This document shows, in pieces, positions 7,678 through 15,905 of a DNA stretch of 52,747 nt (its first letter is position 1; each line of letters opens with the position of its first letter). Source of the DNA: a virus. The position numbers and the translations under genes are program-made. Where the stretch lies: positions 1 through 52,747 of the IMG/VR virus record IMGVR_UViG_3300025886_000034; one strand, given 5' to 3'. The notes beneath the pieces were generated by a model, which was not told the origin of the DNA, did no database searches, and was given only the letters and a program-made list of their open reading frames with translations.

Positions 7678-9150
7678 TTAGGCTGCTTGTTTAGCAGCCA
7701 TTCTTTCTACAATATCTCGACATAAGTGATTGGGATATTCCTCCCCATACTTCATTAAGAATTCGTCGAGGTTCATGCGTCCCATCTTTCGGTTTACTTC
7801 CTTAGTGATGACGATTAAGTTATCATCGCCATTGTCTCCACCATTTGCGTGTGAGATGATGTGACCACCTTCGATGTCTTTCATAAAGACTGGTGCACCT
7901 TCGATTGCACATCGTTTACCTTGCTGTTCAAATCGATTTAAGATTTGAACTTCACTAAAGCATCGGACACGCTTTCCTACGACTCCAGAAATTTCACCAT
8001 CAACTGTTATCGCATTTAGGAAAATTCCAATCTTAGCAAAGATTTGATCTTTCAAGTGCAGACCTAACATACCGCTCCAAGTTACCAGTAACCTACTTTT
8101 TTGCCTTCCCTCATACGTGGTTTCTTGGTCAAGAAACATTGAGTACATTGTCGGCACGTAAGTATCAGCAAAGGCTTTGAAATCTACAATTTCTAACTTC
8201 ATTGCCTTTAAGTAAAGCAAAAATTCAAAAGCAAACAGAATCTTAGGTCCGCTAGAAAAAGATTTCTTAGCCATTTTCTCGTCGGAAGCTGAATTGACAA
8301 TTTTAAGCATTTGATCCAAAATTTCCTTCAGAGTTTTGTATGTTTTTTTACACTCAGACAAATCTGTCCTTCCAGGCGTAGATTCATACTGTTCATCTAA
8401 CAGAACTCTATCAATTTCTGTTGCTAAAAACCATTCGCTTAAGTTTTCGTTATACAGGATAGATGCTGCAGCAAGTTTTGCTACCAATTCTTCAGCCTGT
8501 CTACGATCATTCCGCAGTTTAAAGACTTCAAAGAAAGGGTGCAGGGAAGTTCCCAACTCGTCAAAAGGAGTATCCGGATTGACTATTGATCGAACCATAG
8601 AAGTGTAAAATCCTTTTATACCATTTCGTTTTTCTTGGTCCTTTAAATCGTTCCCATCGTTTAGCTCAACAAACTTATCTGCTGCTTCTATGTCCGTCAT
8701 TGCGGAGTTGTATATTGAAGTCGCAATTACAGAATCATAAAACGCTTGCTTATCAGCATCTGTCAAGTGTTCCCACTTTAATGAAATTTTTCTGTAGGTT
8801 TCGGAATTCCCCATAGGCACATACACCCCATCCGCACCTTTAGGTGTGGTCAAAGAGATTTTTCCATTGATATAAAGAAAAATACTTTGCAGCCTCTGAA
8901 GTCCATCAAGGACTTCATATGTTCCATCACCAAGGTCTCTTAAGTGTAGTGTGTTAACACCTTTACGATTCCAGATTGAAATTACAATTTTCTTACTCCA
9001 CTTTGGGCGTGCAACAAAATTCCGCTGGTACTCCGGACTCAATATAATTTTTCCAGCAAACATCATATCGAGAAGCCATTTTACAGTTTTTTCAATATTT
9101 TCTACAGGTACGGCCACGTGTGTGTAACTTGTTAAAGCTTTTTTGTTCAT
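7678..9150 (-). CDS. DUF262 (GmrSD-like) protein with C-terminal HNH nuclease domain
   Basis: 490 residues. The N terminus carries the DUF262/ParB-like signature: [10 protein letters not shown] at 37-46 and [10 protein letters not shown] at 80-89 (usual form DGQQR), the nucleotide-using half of GmrSD-type modification-dependent restriction enzymes. The middle is helical. The C terminus, about 410-470, has an HNH-like segment, [20 protein letters not shown] followed by an Asn-rich helix, with His/Asn metal and catalytic candidates. Such proteins cut foreign or modified DNA, so a phage copy could attack competing phages or host mobile elements. It has its own promoter, a 90-base leader with inverted repeats, and its own terminator, as expected for an inserted accessory (moron) gene. 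Activity is unproven; the HNH core lacks the paired Cys of some families. Confidence 0.8.
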   Translation of the reverse strand: MNKKALTSYTHVAVPVENIEKTVKWLLDMMFAGKIILSPEYQRNFVARPKWSKKIVISIWNRKGVNTLHLRDLGDGTYEVLDGLQRLQSIFLYINGKISLTTPKGADGVYVPMGNSETYRKISLKWEHLTDADKQAFYDSVIATSIYNSAMTDIEAADKFVELNDGNDLKDQEKRNGIKGFYTSMVRSIVNPDTPFDELGTSLHPFFEVFKLRNDRRQAEELVAKLAAASILYNENLSEWFLATEIDRVLLDEQYESTPGRTDLSECKKTYKTLKEILDQMLKIVNSASDEKMAKKSFSSGPKILFAFEFLLYLKAMKLEIVDFKAFADTYVPTMYSMFLDQETTYEGRQKSRLLVTWSGMLGLHLKDQIFAKIGIFLNAITVDGEISGVVGKRVRCFSEVQILNRFEQQGKRCAIEGAPVFMKDIEGGHIISHANGGDNGDDNLIVITKEVNRKMGRMNLDEFLMKYGEEYPNHLCRDIVERMAAKQAA

Positions 9151-9197
9151 AATATAACTCCATTGTTTAAGGTTTTTTAGTTGTCCGTATAGAATCG

Positions 9198-9208
9198 GTT
9201 TCAGAAAC
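9198..9208. repeat. Short inverted repeat in the DUF262 leader
   Basis: GTTTC-A-GAAAC, perfect 5-base arms around one base, about 50 bases before the DUF262 start codon. It could be an operator half or mRNA structure; it could also be chance. Confidence 0.35.
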
Positions 9209-9221
9209 TATTTACAGACAA

Positions 9222-9240
9222 TGAATTGCTCATCAATTCA
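9222..9240. repeat. Inverted repeat at the DUF262 transcription start
   Basis: TGAATTG-CTCAT-CAATTCA, perfect 7-base arms around 5 bases. It ends where the predicted promoter would start transcription, a typical position for an operator or a 5' mRNA hairpin. Confidence 0.5.
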
Positions 9241-9246
9241 ATACAT

Positions 9247-9275
9247 ATAATACCCCATTTTGGTGAACATGTCAA
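9247..9275 (-). promoter_or_regulatory. Sigma-70 promoter of the DUF262-HNH gene
   Basis: The minus strand has TTGACA (9270-9275), a 17-base spacer and TATTAT (9247-9252). Predicted start near 9240, giving a 90-base leader. Confidence 0.8.
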
Positions 9276-9282
9276 GCTTTTT

Positions 9283-10161
9283 TTAGCGATTTAGTGAAAA
9301 AGGTCCTCTTTTTTTACCCTGATCTTTCATGACTTTATCAAGTTCATCCTTTTCCATTGGGATAGGATCAAGGGTTGTGGCGTCAAAATAGGCGCTCCCA
9401 GACGGCTTTGGGGCGGGTTTGGGCCTACTCTGTATCAAAGAGTAGTTCCCAGCAATCAAAAGCAGTACAGCCAACGGATCAAACACAAATATAATCGTTA
9501 TGATAACCCAAGTGACTGCTTTTTCCAGTATTTCCTGATCTGTTTCACCATAGACAAATGCAGCAATATACTTGATTGGTCCAACTTCAGCCTCAACCTC
9601 TCTCCTTTCTGCTCGTATCGGCGCAAGTTCCAGACGATAACCGGTGATGTTATTCTGCGAAAGTTCTATCTGATCTAACAACTTAGTCCTTTCTTCGGTC
9701 TGTTCTGCTCGTGCGTTTACACCCTTGGTGACCGCACCAAGTTCCGTATATCGTGCGATTTGGTCATTGAGTGTATTGATATCCAATCGGGCTTGAGATA
9801 TGATCTCCTGCTCTATCTCGATTCTTTCCTCAATTAACACTATTTTATCTGATACATCACCGGATGTCAACCCCTGATCTATGTGCGCTTTTGATAAAAA
9901 ACCAAAGATACCCAAAGATGTTATCAAAATGAGAACAGACACGGCAAACACGAAATAGTACTTCAGTGCCTTGGGTGCGGTTCGCCAGTTGCGGTATGCC
10001 CAACTGGCAGCAACAAGCTTAGAAACTTCGAGAGTCGCACCCATAACCCCAATAGACACAGGGCTAGCAGCAAAGATCGCAATGAGCCCTGCGATGGAAA
10101 AGTATGCTGCGACTGCTGAAACAGACAACCCAGTTAGGATCATCATTATTGCGGAGAACAT
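9283..10161 (-). CDS. Multi-span membrane protein with central coiled coil
   Basis: 292 residues. Three hydrophobic segments lie in the first 105 residues (near 8-30, 32-55 and 68-90), with the motif GATLEVSKLVAASWAYRNW between them. Residues 100-190 are a long charged coiled coil (IEERIEIEQEIISQARLDIN). Another membrane pair lies near 215-240, and the tail is Pro-rich and basic. The arrangement fits an inner membrane protein with a soluble coiled-coil arm. I recall similar proteins in T4-like cyanophages next to DNA polymerase, but no function. It follows the small gene 10163-10597 by one base; AGAGG precedes its ATG. Confidence 0.75.
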   Translation of the reverse strand: MFSAIMMILTGLSVSAVAAYFSIAGLIAIFAASPVSIGVMGATLEVSKLVAASWAYRNWRTAPKALKYYFVFAVSVLILITSLGIFGFLSKAHIDQGLTSGDVSDKIVLIEERIEIEQEIISQARLDINTLNDQIARYTELGAVTKGVNARAEQTEERTKLLDQIELSQNNITGYRLELAPIRAERREVEAEVGPIKYIAAFVYGETDQEILEKAVTWVIITIIFVFDPLAVLLLIAGNYSLIQSRPKPAPKPSGSAYFDATTLDPIPMEKDELDKVMKDQGKKRGPFSLNR

Positions 10162-10162
10162 A

Positions 10163-10597
10163 TTAGCCTCTCGTGAGCGAAACTATTTTATTTACTTGCT
10201 CTTCGAGTTTTTCTTTACGATTGGGCCAGTAGATATATTCCTTCTCTGGATTCTTCATCAAGTTCACTAATAGAGGAACAATCATCTTCTCAAGTTCTGT
10301 AAGTTTTGCTTGTGTGGATGCGATAAGTTCCGATTCTTTCGTAGCAAAACTTTCTTCGAGTTGGAGTTTTTGACCATCCAACCCAAAAGTGGTTTGTTCG
10401 TAGATCGCAAGAACACTATCAATCTTTTGCTCAAGTCTGGCAATAGATTCATTAGAAGTGGATACAGTTTCGCGGATAATAGTGGTTTCCAGCGTTTCAC
10501 TATCAGTGACTTGCTGTACTTCAGACTCATCTACTGCACTGAAACCAAAATCTTCTTGTGTTCTTAAATCCAGATATTCTTGTGGTATTGTTGTCAT
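10163..10597 (-). CDS. Conserved small protein with EYIYWPNR motif downstream of DNA polymerase
   Basis: 144 residues from the ATG at 10597, which overlaps the gp43 stop (ATGA), pointing to coupled translation. The N-terminal third is acidic and Gln/Thr-rich; residues about 65-115 form a coiled coil; the C terminus carries PEKEYIYWPNRKEKLEEQ, a motif I recall at the same place in other marine T4-like phages. No enzyme signature is seen. Its fixed place behind gp43 hints at a replication-linked role, but that is inference. Confidence 0.7.
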   Translation of the reverse strand: MTTIPQEYLDLRTQEDFGFSAVDESEVQQVTDSETLETTIIRETVSTSNESIARLEQKIDSVLAIYEQTTFGLDGQKLQLEESFATKESELIASTQAKLTELEKMIVPLLVNLMKNPEKEYIYWPNRKEKLEEQVNKIVSLTRG

Positions 10598-13095
10598 GTT
10601 TTGAAAAACCTTCTTAAGTTCGATACTGGTTGTGCTGTCCAACTAAATGTGTTTACTATATTATTTAGTGGTTCTACAAACGATTTTTGGAATTGTAGGT
10701 CATAATCTATGTATTTATCTAACTCAAATTGTTTAGGTAACACAGAAGGAACAGAAATTACATTTTCCTGAGTGGGATTAGGCATCTTCATATAACAAAA
10801 CTTGATTTTCTCACCATCCTTGACCAGTTCATATTTCTTCGTGAGATTATGTTTTTTGAGCATATTATTAAATACCAAAGAACCTCTAACATGGATGGGT
10901 GTCGCTTTTTTGTATAATGTATCTTTGTCAGAGTACTTGGTTAATTCAGATACACCACGAGGAAAAGCCACATCTTCAAAAGGCAACTGAGCAAACTCTT
11001 TTTCGAATTGATTAACGAAAGTGTGTAGATCCGATTCGGTTCCATTCATTACAATATTGAGTGCTTCCTTAATTTTATCCCGGCACGACATGGGAGTGGA
11101 TGATTTGACAGCTTCGATACCCATCATCTTTAGTTTGGGTTTCGTATATCGCACACCCTCATTGTCAGAAACATTTAGGATATATCTTTTCTTTGCGGTC
11201 CATATGCCAATGTCAGCAATCGCTTCACGCTTCATAATCATTTTTTGATCATACGCATTCATATAATCTGCAAGCTCTTGATAACATTTGTCTATGTATT
11301 TTTGGATTTTCTCTTCGCAAACCCTATCAAGGAAGTCAATAACTTTATTCTTATCGGGTAGGCTATCTTTGTATGATGCTTTAACTAACGGCCCTAAGTT
11401 CAAATATACAGAGTCAGTATCTGACGCAATTACATAATCAAAATTGTCAGTTTTTAAAAGTTTGTTTAGGTAAACATTTAACTTGCGTTCTATCCAACGA
11501 ATTGCTAATTGACCAGACAGGGTAATTGCTTCTGCTTGCCGAAGATCGTAAAAACGAAACCACTGATTCCCAATAGCACCATAAGCAGAGTTCAACTGAA
11601 CTTTTTTGGCTAATTGTAAGTTGTCGTATTTTGATATTTGATTTTCACACTCGGTGATGTCTTCTTTGGAAGTTGCGAGTTCTTTCTTCTTCTGCCATCC
11701 GATCATAAGTTTCTTATACTTGGACCTATCCTCGTACATAGTATCCATCATTGTTGGCAAGAATCCACGAACATCTTTTCGAAAGTAATGCCCGTTTGCT
11801 GCCATGCAGTTATTAGAATTTGAAACATAACTTCCAGATAGCAGTTCGTTGATCGAGGTGTTAGTATATTCACCCTCAACAATAGTATCTGGGGAAACAT
11901 TATACTGCATAATCAAATGTGGATAGAGCGAGTTTAAATCGAATGAGCATACCCACTCGTAACGCCCCGGCACAGGTTCCTTGACATAAGCACCTTCATA
12001 CTTCTCGACTTTGTGGTTTCTCTTCTTTGGAGGAACAACAACGTTATTCTTGTATAGGTGATTATGAGTCAATACATCCCACATCTTAACCTGTGTGAAT
12101 ACGTCGGTAAGATTGACTTTGGCGTCATAAGCAAGAGCCATTACCATATCAATCAATTTCATCTTATCATCTATTCGGTCAACCAAGTCAACGTCTTTGA
12201 TATTGTACTCAATGAAAAGTTGATAGTCATGCTTGTATAGTTGATTGAGGTTTTCGTATTCACTATAATCTAATTTGCGTTCCCCAAGTTCGACAAACGC
12301 AATGTGGTCTAATCGATAGCTTTCCTGATTGGAATAGGTAAACTTCTTGTACAACTCAAGATAATCCAATATCGCAATACCAACAAGATCAAAAGCAGTT
12401 TGTTGTCTATTAAAGATTGTTGTAGTTCTTTCACCAATCATCCCCCAAGGCGATAACCTAACCGCAGTCTTTTCGCTGAACAGTTTACATATTCTATTAT
12501 ACAAGTAAGGAACATCAAAGAACTGCACGTTCCAACCCGTCAAGATGTCAGGGGAAGTTCTTTCCCAAGTGTCAAGAAAAGTCAAGATCAAATCTCTTTC
12601 ATCTTCGCATTTCTTATATCGCACTTCAGGGCGATCAGTCACAAACTCACCACAACCAAAAACGTAATAGACGCCACGCATCTTATATGTGATTGCAGTC
12701 AAGGGTTCGTTTGCCAATGCCGGTTCTGGAAACCCATTCTCGGAGCCGACCTCGATGTCTATGTTTGCCACTCGAAGCAGAGACTTGTCGTAGTCTATAG
12801 CGTCTGGGTATTCTTCGTTGATATATGAATAAGCATAGTTTGCGGATCCATATACCGTGAAGTTTGACATATCCTCATACTTCTCAAAGAACGACTTAGC
12901 GGCACCCATACTATCCAACTCTCTCGGTTTGACATGTTGCCCGTCCAGAGTTTTCCATCCGGTCGGTGTCTCGCTGGGAAGATATAGTGTTGGACAGTAT
13001 GGCACCTTGCGGGCATACTTCTCACCATTCTGGTTGTATCCTATCTCTAGGATTTTGTTGCCGCGTCTTGAGAAATTTGTGTAGAATTTTGACAT
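10594..13095 (-). CDS. 43: DNA polymerase, T4 gp43 type (family B)
   Basis: 833 residues (T4: 898), one intact frame. It replicates the phage genome and proofreads. Exonuclease residues Asp113 and Glu115 sit in NIDIEVGSENG; further exonuclease motifs are around TGWNVQFFDVPY and NIKDVDLVD. Polymerase motifs A (SFDLNSLYPHLI, about 380), B (KVQLNSAYGAIGN) and C (ASDTDSVYLN, about 545) are all present, so both activities look intact. The C terminus ends in an Arg/Phe stretch (NLRRFFKT) suited to clamp binding. It meets the Sm-like gene at its start and the small gene 10163-10597 at its end. RegA, clamp and loader genes lie upstream in the same direction. Confidence 0.97.
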   Translation of the reverse strand: MSKFYTNFSRRGNKILEIGYNQNGEKYARKVPYCPTLYLPSETPTGWKTLDGQHVKPRELDSMGAAKSFFEKYEDMSNFTVYGSANYAYSYINEEYPDAIDYDKSLLRVANIDIEVGSENGFPEPALANEPLTAITYKMRGVYYVFGCGEFVTDRPEVRYKKCEDERDLILTFLDTWERTSPDILTGWNVQFFDVPYLYNRICKLFSEKTAVRLSPWGMIGERTTTIFNRQQTAFDLVGIAILDYLELYKKFTYSNQESYRLDHIAFVELGERKLDYSEYENLNQLYKHDYQLFIEYNIKDVDLVDRIDDKMKLIDMVMALAYDAKVNLTDVFTQVKMWDVLTHNHLYKNNVVVPPKKRNHKVEKYEGAYVKEPVPGRYEWVCSFDLNSLYPHLIMQYNVSPDTIVEGEYTNTSINELLSGSYVSNSNNCMAANGHYFRKDVRGFLPTMMDTMYEDRSKYKKLMIGWQKKKELATSKEDITECENQISKYDNLQLAKKVQLNSAYGAIGNQWFRFYDLRQAEAITLSGQLAIRWIERKLNVYLNKLLKTDNFDYVIASDTDSVYLNLGPLVKASYKDSLPDKNKVIDFLDRVCEEKIQKYIDKCYQELADYMNAYDQKMIMKREAIADIGIWTAKKRYILNVSDNEGVRYTKPKLKMMGIEAVKSSTPMSCRDKIKEALNIVMNGTESDLHTFVNQFEKEFAQLPFEDVAFPRGVSELTKYSDKDTLYKKATPIHVRGSLVFNNMLKKHNLTKKYELVKDGEKIKFCYMKMPNPTQENVISVPSVLPKQFELDKYIDYDLQFQKSFVEPLNNIVNTFSWTAQPVSNLRRFFKT

Positions 13096-13394
13096 TAAAT
13101 TATGATCTTCTTTTCTGGGAGGATGATGTTTCCGAAGATACTATTATACTGTGTTGCGATCTGATTGTCAACCCCAACGCAGTAAATGGCGTGATTTTTA
13201 TTCAACTCTACAATTTCATCTTTAGAGTACACAATCAGGGGGCGGATACTTAAACTTGGAGTTTGACTCTCATCCAAGACCATTGCGAGTGCGCAAGGGT
13301 TTCTAACTACATAATGTGTTGCGTCCTCTTCGATGAGTTCGCCGAGCACATCTTCATTGTTGACAAAATGAATCAATTTTACTTCTGTGTTCAT
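13095..13394 (-). CDS. Sm-like small beta-barrel protein
   Basis: 99 residues. The order of beta strands in the first 60 residues, with the pattern VLGELIEEDATHYVVRNPCA, looks like an Sm/LSm-type barrel; a second such protein is at 27851-28195. Sm-like folds often bind RNA (as in Hfq), but phage members are uncharacterised as far as I know. It shares a base with the gp43 stop-start junction, and GAGGATTT precedes its ATG. The assignment rests on strand pattern and similarity to the other copy, not on a decisive motif. Confidence 0.6.
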   Translation of the reverse strand: MNTEVKLIHFVNNEDVLGELIEEDATHYVVRNPCALAMVLDESQTPSLSIRPLIVYSKDEIVELNKNHAIYCVGVDNQIATQYNSIFGNIILPEKKIII

Positions 13395-13478
13395 AATAAA
13401 TCCTCATAATAAATTAGCCTGACATTTTTATAGATTCGTTGCAGTAGAATCAGGGAACGTCAGCAAACCCACACTATG

Positions 13479-13622
13479 TTACAAATATGGCGCCGGCATA
13501 TACAGACTTGAACCCGCTGTGTACACACCGTAGTTAGGTGTGAAGAGAGGTGCTATTAGACCTCCCAGTACAAGCGAAGCAAAGAATACAATGCCTAACC
13601 AGTTTTTGATTTTCTTAATCAT
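13479..13622 (-). CDS. 47-residue membrane micro-protein
   Basis: The ATG at 13622 is preceded by AAGGAT. The protein starts MIKKIKNW, has one hydrophobic span at about 9-28 (IVFFASLVLGGLIAPLF) and a short Tyr/Pro-rich tail. It begins 10 bases after the stop of another micro-protein. Positive N terminus plus one span fits a small inner membrane protein. The function is unknown. Confidence 0.5.
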   Translation of the reverse strand: MIKKIKNWLGIVFFASLVLGGLIAPLFTPNYGVYTAGSSLYMPAPYL

Positions 13623-13631
13623 TATCTATCC

Positions 13632-13730
13632 TTACGCGAAGTAAGAAGCGAGAATCATTAATGGTGCAATCGCAAGTACGGTTAAACCTTGATACAATGC
13701 AATCGCGCCTTCGCTTTTTAAAGTTTTCAT
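13632..13730 (-). CDS. 32-residue membrane micro-protein
   Basis: The ATG at 13730 follows AAAGGACG, which lies within the last codons of hsp20, so translation is coupled. The sequence has a basic start (MKTLKSEG) and one hydrophobic span (LTVLAIAPLMILASYFA). Together with the next micro-gene it fills the 340-base stretch between hsp20 and the Sm-like gene. The function is unknown. Confidence 0.5.
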   Translation of the reverse strand: MKTLKSEGAIALYQGLTVLAIAPLMILASYFA

Positions 13731-13733
13731 TTG

Positions 13734-14165
13734 TTACGTCCTTTGTGAGATTTCTATTTTTCTCGGACGCTGTTCTTCGGGTAGTTCCACTTTGAGTTTA
13801 ATCACTAGTAGTCCATTGACGAATTCAGCTCCATCAACGACAACGTGGTCTGCGAGTCGGAATGTTTCCACGAATTTCTTCGTAGTAATCCCTTTATGAA
13901 GATAATCTTTCTTATCCTCTTCTGGGTTTCCCCGAATGACCAGAACACCGGGCTTAGCCTCGATCTCTAGATCTTTCTTGCGATAACCACCAAGTGCAAA
14001 TTCCATGGCGTATTCCGTGTCAGTATATTTGATAATATTGTGACGGGGAAAACCCTTCTCGTTTGCGCCAGCGGCAGTCAGTTTTTCTATCTCATCCCAG
14101 ACATGGTCGAAACCAATGAAACGAGAGTGGGGGAACGAAAACACTTTTGTTCGTGTAGTAACCAT
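13734..14165 (-). CDS. hsp20: Small heat shock protein (Hsp20 / alpha-crystallin)
   Basis: 143 residues from the ATG at 14165, with AAGGAG upstream. The alpha-crystallin domain is clear: IIKYTDTEYAMEFALGGYRK opens it and GLLVIKLKVELP is the conserved strand near the end, followed by an I-x-I type tail (KIEI). These chaperones hold unfolding proteins; T4-like cyanophages usually carry one, perhaps for assembly or scaffolding. Upstream DNA has both a sigma-70-like promoter and a perfect late box, so expression may span early and late stages. Two membrane micro-genes follow immediately. Confidence 0.93.
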   Translation of the reverse strand: MVTTRTKVFSFPHSRFIGFDHVWDEIEKLTAAGANEKGFPRHNIIKYTDTEYAMEFALGGYRKKDLEIEAKPGVLVIRGNPEEDKKDYLHKGITTKKFVETFRLADHVVVDGAEFVNGLLVIKLKVELPEEQRPRKIEISQRT

Positions 14166-14233
14166 TGCTATCTCCTTATTTAATTTAAGCAAGATTGTTG
14201 TCTATCCACCAGATTATTCTGCGTGGACGATGT

Positions 14234-14241
14234 TATTTATA
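14234..14241 (-). promoter_or_regulatory. T4-type late box upstream of hsp20
   Basis: The minus strand reads TATAAATA. It shares its bases with the -10 element of a sigma-70-like promoter at 14236-14264. Confidence 0.65.
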
Positions 14242-14264
14242 ACACATTTTTTACAAAATGTCAA
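14236..14264 (-). promoter_or_regulatory. Sigma-70-like promoter of hsp20, merged with a late box
   Basis: The minus strand has TTGACA (14259-14264), a 17-base spacer and TATAAA (14236-14241). The same -10 bases form the late box, giving a dual early/late start. Confidence 0.65.
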
Positions 14265-14268
14265 ATTT

Positions 14269-14697
14269 TTATTTATTTTTTTCTGCCCATTCTTTTGCAG
14301 TAGTCCCTTCACTCTCTGTGGTTGCTTCACGGTAGTAGATGATCAACTCTTTCTGTTGTAGCACATAACGTCGAACCTCTTGGAAGTTCTCTGCCATCTT
14401 TTCATACCCGTCCGGAGTGAGTGCGAACACGACGAACTGCCCATCGAGCATCTTCTCGATTTCTTTGAATTTATCTTCTAGGTTTTCTTCGGTGATGACA
14501 AAGAAGTTTACGTTGAGTAAATCAATCTCTTGGGGAAGAGGTGGTTGGTAGATCCGTAAAGGAACCTTCTCAGTTACCGTTACTATCTGTGGTTCCGGTT
14601 GAACCACTATCGGTTTCGGACCCCACTCCAGTCTTGGGAGCATCTGACAACTCGCCAGCATCGGTATCATCAATATCCATAAGTTCTTTCGTATCAT
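14269..14697 (-). CDS. Outer membrane spanin (Rz1-like lipoprotein)
   Basis: 142 residues. A short basic start and hydrophobic helix end in the lipobox LASC (Cys17), followed by Pro-rich sequence (VVQPEPQIVTVTEKVPLRIY) as in Rz1-type proteins; the C-terminal half is helical. A lipoprotein of this kind would sit in the outer membrane and reach across the periplasm. The 5' part overlaps out of frame with the inner spanin gene by 128 bases, the classic Rz/Rz1 arrangement. At 142 residues it is longer than lambda Rz1. It acts in the last step of lysis, fusing inner and outer membranes, so the host is Gram-negative. Confidence 0.8.
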   Translation of the reverse strand: MIRKNLWILMIPMLASCQMLPRLEWGPKPIVVQPEPQIVTVTEKVPLRIYQPPLPQEIDLLNVNFFVITEENLEDKFKEIEKMLDGQFVVFALTPDGYEKMAENFQEVRRYVLQQKELIIYYREATTESEGTTAKEWAEKNK

Positions 14698-15088
14698 TTT
14701 CTAATGCCTCAAACACTTTCTGTGTTCCATTATTTATTCGTTTCTCAATCATGCCGGGTTTGGCTCGAGCAAGACGGGTAAGGTTGTGGTCCTTGAAAAT
14801 CTTCAAATATGTTTGCTTCTCACGATTCAACTCTTGGTTGCGAGAGGTGAGAGCACTCATTGCTGCTTCAGATTTCTTAGCGTTTTCTTCGGCTGCTTTG
14901 AGTGATGCTTCTGCCGTGTTGATGGCAATGTCCAATTGTACCTGATTCTCTTTAAGGGTGCGGTTGTTTGCTTCTAGTTTAGCAATACCCGCTTCAAACT
15001 TAGAGATCGTAACTTGGTGGTAGGAGTAAGCACCACCGATGGCACCGATGGCACCAAACAACAAAAACATTTTCACATAACCAAACAT
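14570..15088 (-). CDS. Inner membrane spanin (Rz-like)
   Basis: 172 residues. An N-terminal membrane anchor (FLLFGAIGAIGGAYSYH, about 8-24) is followed by a long periplasmic coiled coil (30-110) and a low-complexity Ser/Gly/Asp tail. This is the i-spanin layout. Its last 128 bases overlap in another frame with the lipoprotein gene, which supports pairing of the two products. It starts two bases after the RegA stop codon. The internal segment KPGMIEKRINNGTQKVFEAL recurs in related marine phage proteins as I recall. Confidence 0.8.
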   Translation of the reverse strand: MFGYVKMFLLFGAIGAIGGAYSYHQVTISKFEAGIAKLEANNRTLKENQVQLDIAINTAEASLKAAEENAKKSEAAMSALTSRNQELNREKQTYLKIFKDHNLTRLARAKPGMIEKRINNGTQKVFEALENDTKELMDIDDTDAGELSDAPKTGVGSETDSGSTGTTDSNGN

Positions 15089-15089
15089 A

Positions 15090-15497
15090 CTATTCTACTC
15101 GCTTTTTAGTTCCTATATTGTATTTCGTTACCAACTCCCAATCACCCCGATCAGCATATGATATGATCTTAATTTGGGATAGTGGTGCTAAGGAATCTGC
15201 ATATTTTTCTGGAGATACAATCTCAACCAAGCCCCATTCGGATAACAGATTTGCTATCGAGTTTCTTCTTCCTATATCGTTATCTTCAAAATTAGTTGGT
15301 TTGCCGTCAAGCGCAAACAGTTCTTTGAAATGCACAATAAAGTATCTACCCCTCTTGTGCAAGATATGACATGATTGGAATAGTTTTTGTTCTTTCCTAG
15401 AAGCAACACCGATTCTTGTCAGTGTTTCTCTAACTTTTAGAAAGTCATCCGGTGCTTTTAGACGAACCTCCAGTAATGTGTCTATATTTACTTCCAT
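15090..15497 (-). CDS. regA: RegA translational repressor
   Basis: 135 residues from the ATG at 15497 (a GTG at 15509 is an alternative). It aligns along its length with T4 RegA: DDFLKVRETLTRIGVASRKE, SCHILHKRGRYFIVHFKELF, and RRNSIANLLSEWGLVEIV match the T4 sequence closely. RegA binds the start regions of early mRNAs and blocks translation, including clamp and loader messages. It lies between gp62 and the spanin genes; in T4 it lies between gp62 and gp43, so order is partly kept. GGGGAG is the nearest ribosome site, somewhat distant from the ATG. Confidence 0.95.
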   Translation of the reverse strand: MEVNIDTLLEVRLKAPDDFLKVRETLTRIGVASRKEQKLFQSCHILHKRGRYFIVHFKELFALDGKPTNFEDNDIGRRNSIANLLSEWGLVEIVSPEKYADSLAPLSQIKIISYADRGDWELVTKYNIGTKKRVE

Positions 15498-15521
15498 AGC
15501 TACGCTCACTCCCCGAAACGA

Positions 15522-15905
15522 TCATACCGCCGCCTCAGCAATTATCCTTAATTCATTCAGCTGATCACCACTCATGATTTTCAGCGCGTCTCTCGCCTTG
15601 GGTTTACTGTACCCAAACATTTCAGATATCAGCAGCAGATCATCAGATTTTTCCTGCTTATGCCACTTACTAAACCTTTTGCGAGGTCTGACACTATTTA
15701 GTAAATATAAGAATTGTGCCTTCTTCGACAGCATATTGTTCATATTCATTTCATTAGCATAAAAAATAGAATCTGGGAAATACGATAATCCACGATTAGT
15801 CAGAAAAGGTTCGTAGGATTTCTCCGCCAACTCATCGTTAGCAGAGTTTTCCATCAAGTTCTTCTTAGACGTATTTATCGCATTCAAATAATCAAAAGGG
15901 TTCAT
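15522..15905 (-). CDS. 62: Clamp loader small subunit, gp62 type
   Basis: 127 residues, shorter than T4 gp62 (187). The start MNPFDYLNAINTSKKNLM and the central SIFYANEMN / KAQFLYLLNSVRPRKRFSKW segments match the gp62 pattern. With gp44 it loads the sliding clamp. It overlaps the nuclease gene by 4 bases (ATGA) and precedes regA. In T4 gp44 and gp62 are adjacent; here four genes (including endolysin and nuclease) separate them. Confidence 0.85.
   Translation of the reverse strand: MNPFDYLNAINTSKKNLMENSANDELAEKSYEPFLTNRGLSYFPDSIFYANEMNMNNMLSKKAQFLYLLNSVRPRKRFSKWHKQEKSDDLLLISEMFGYSKPKARDALKIMSGDQLNELRIIAEAAV

Noticed and set aside
7678-9150. Reading the HNH gene as a simple homing endonuclease
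   Set aside because: The DUF262 N-terminal signature and size fit GmrSD-like enzymes better, and the gene is not within an intron or intein.
10594-13095. Split or intein-containing DNA polymerase
   Set aside because: The frame is continuous, with motifs A, B and C and the exonuclease residues in normal order and no insertion.
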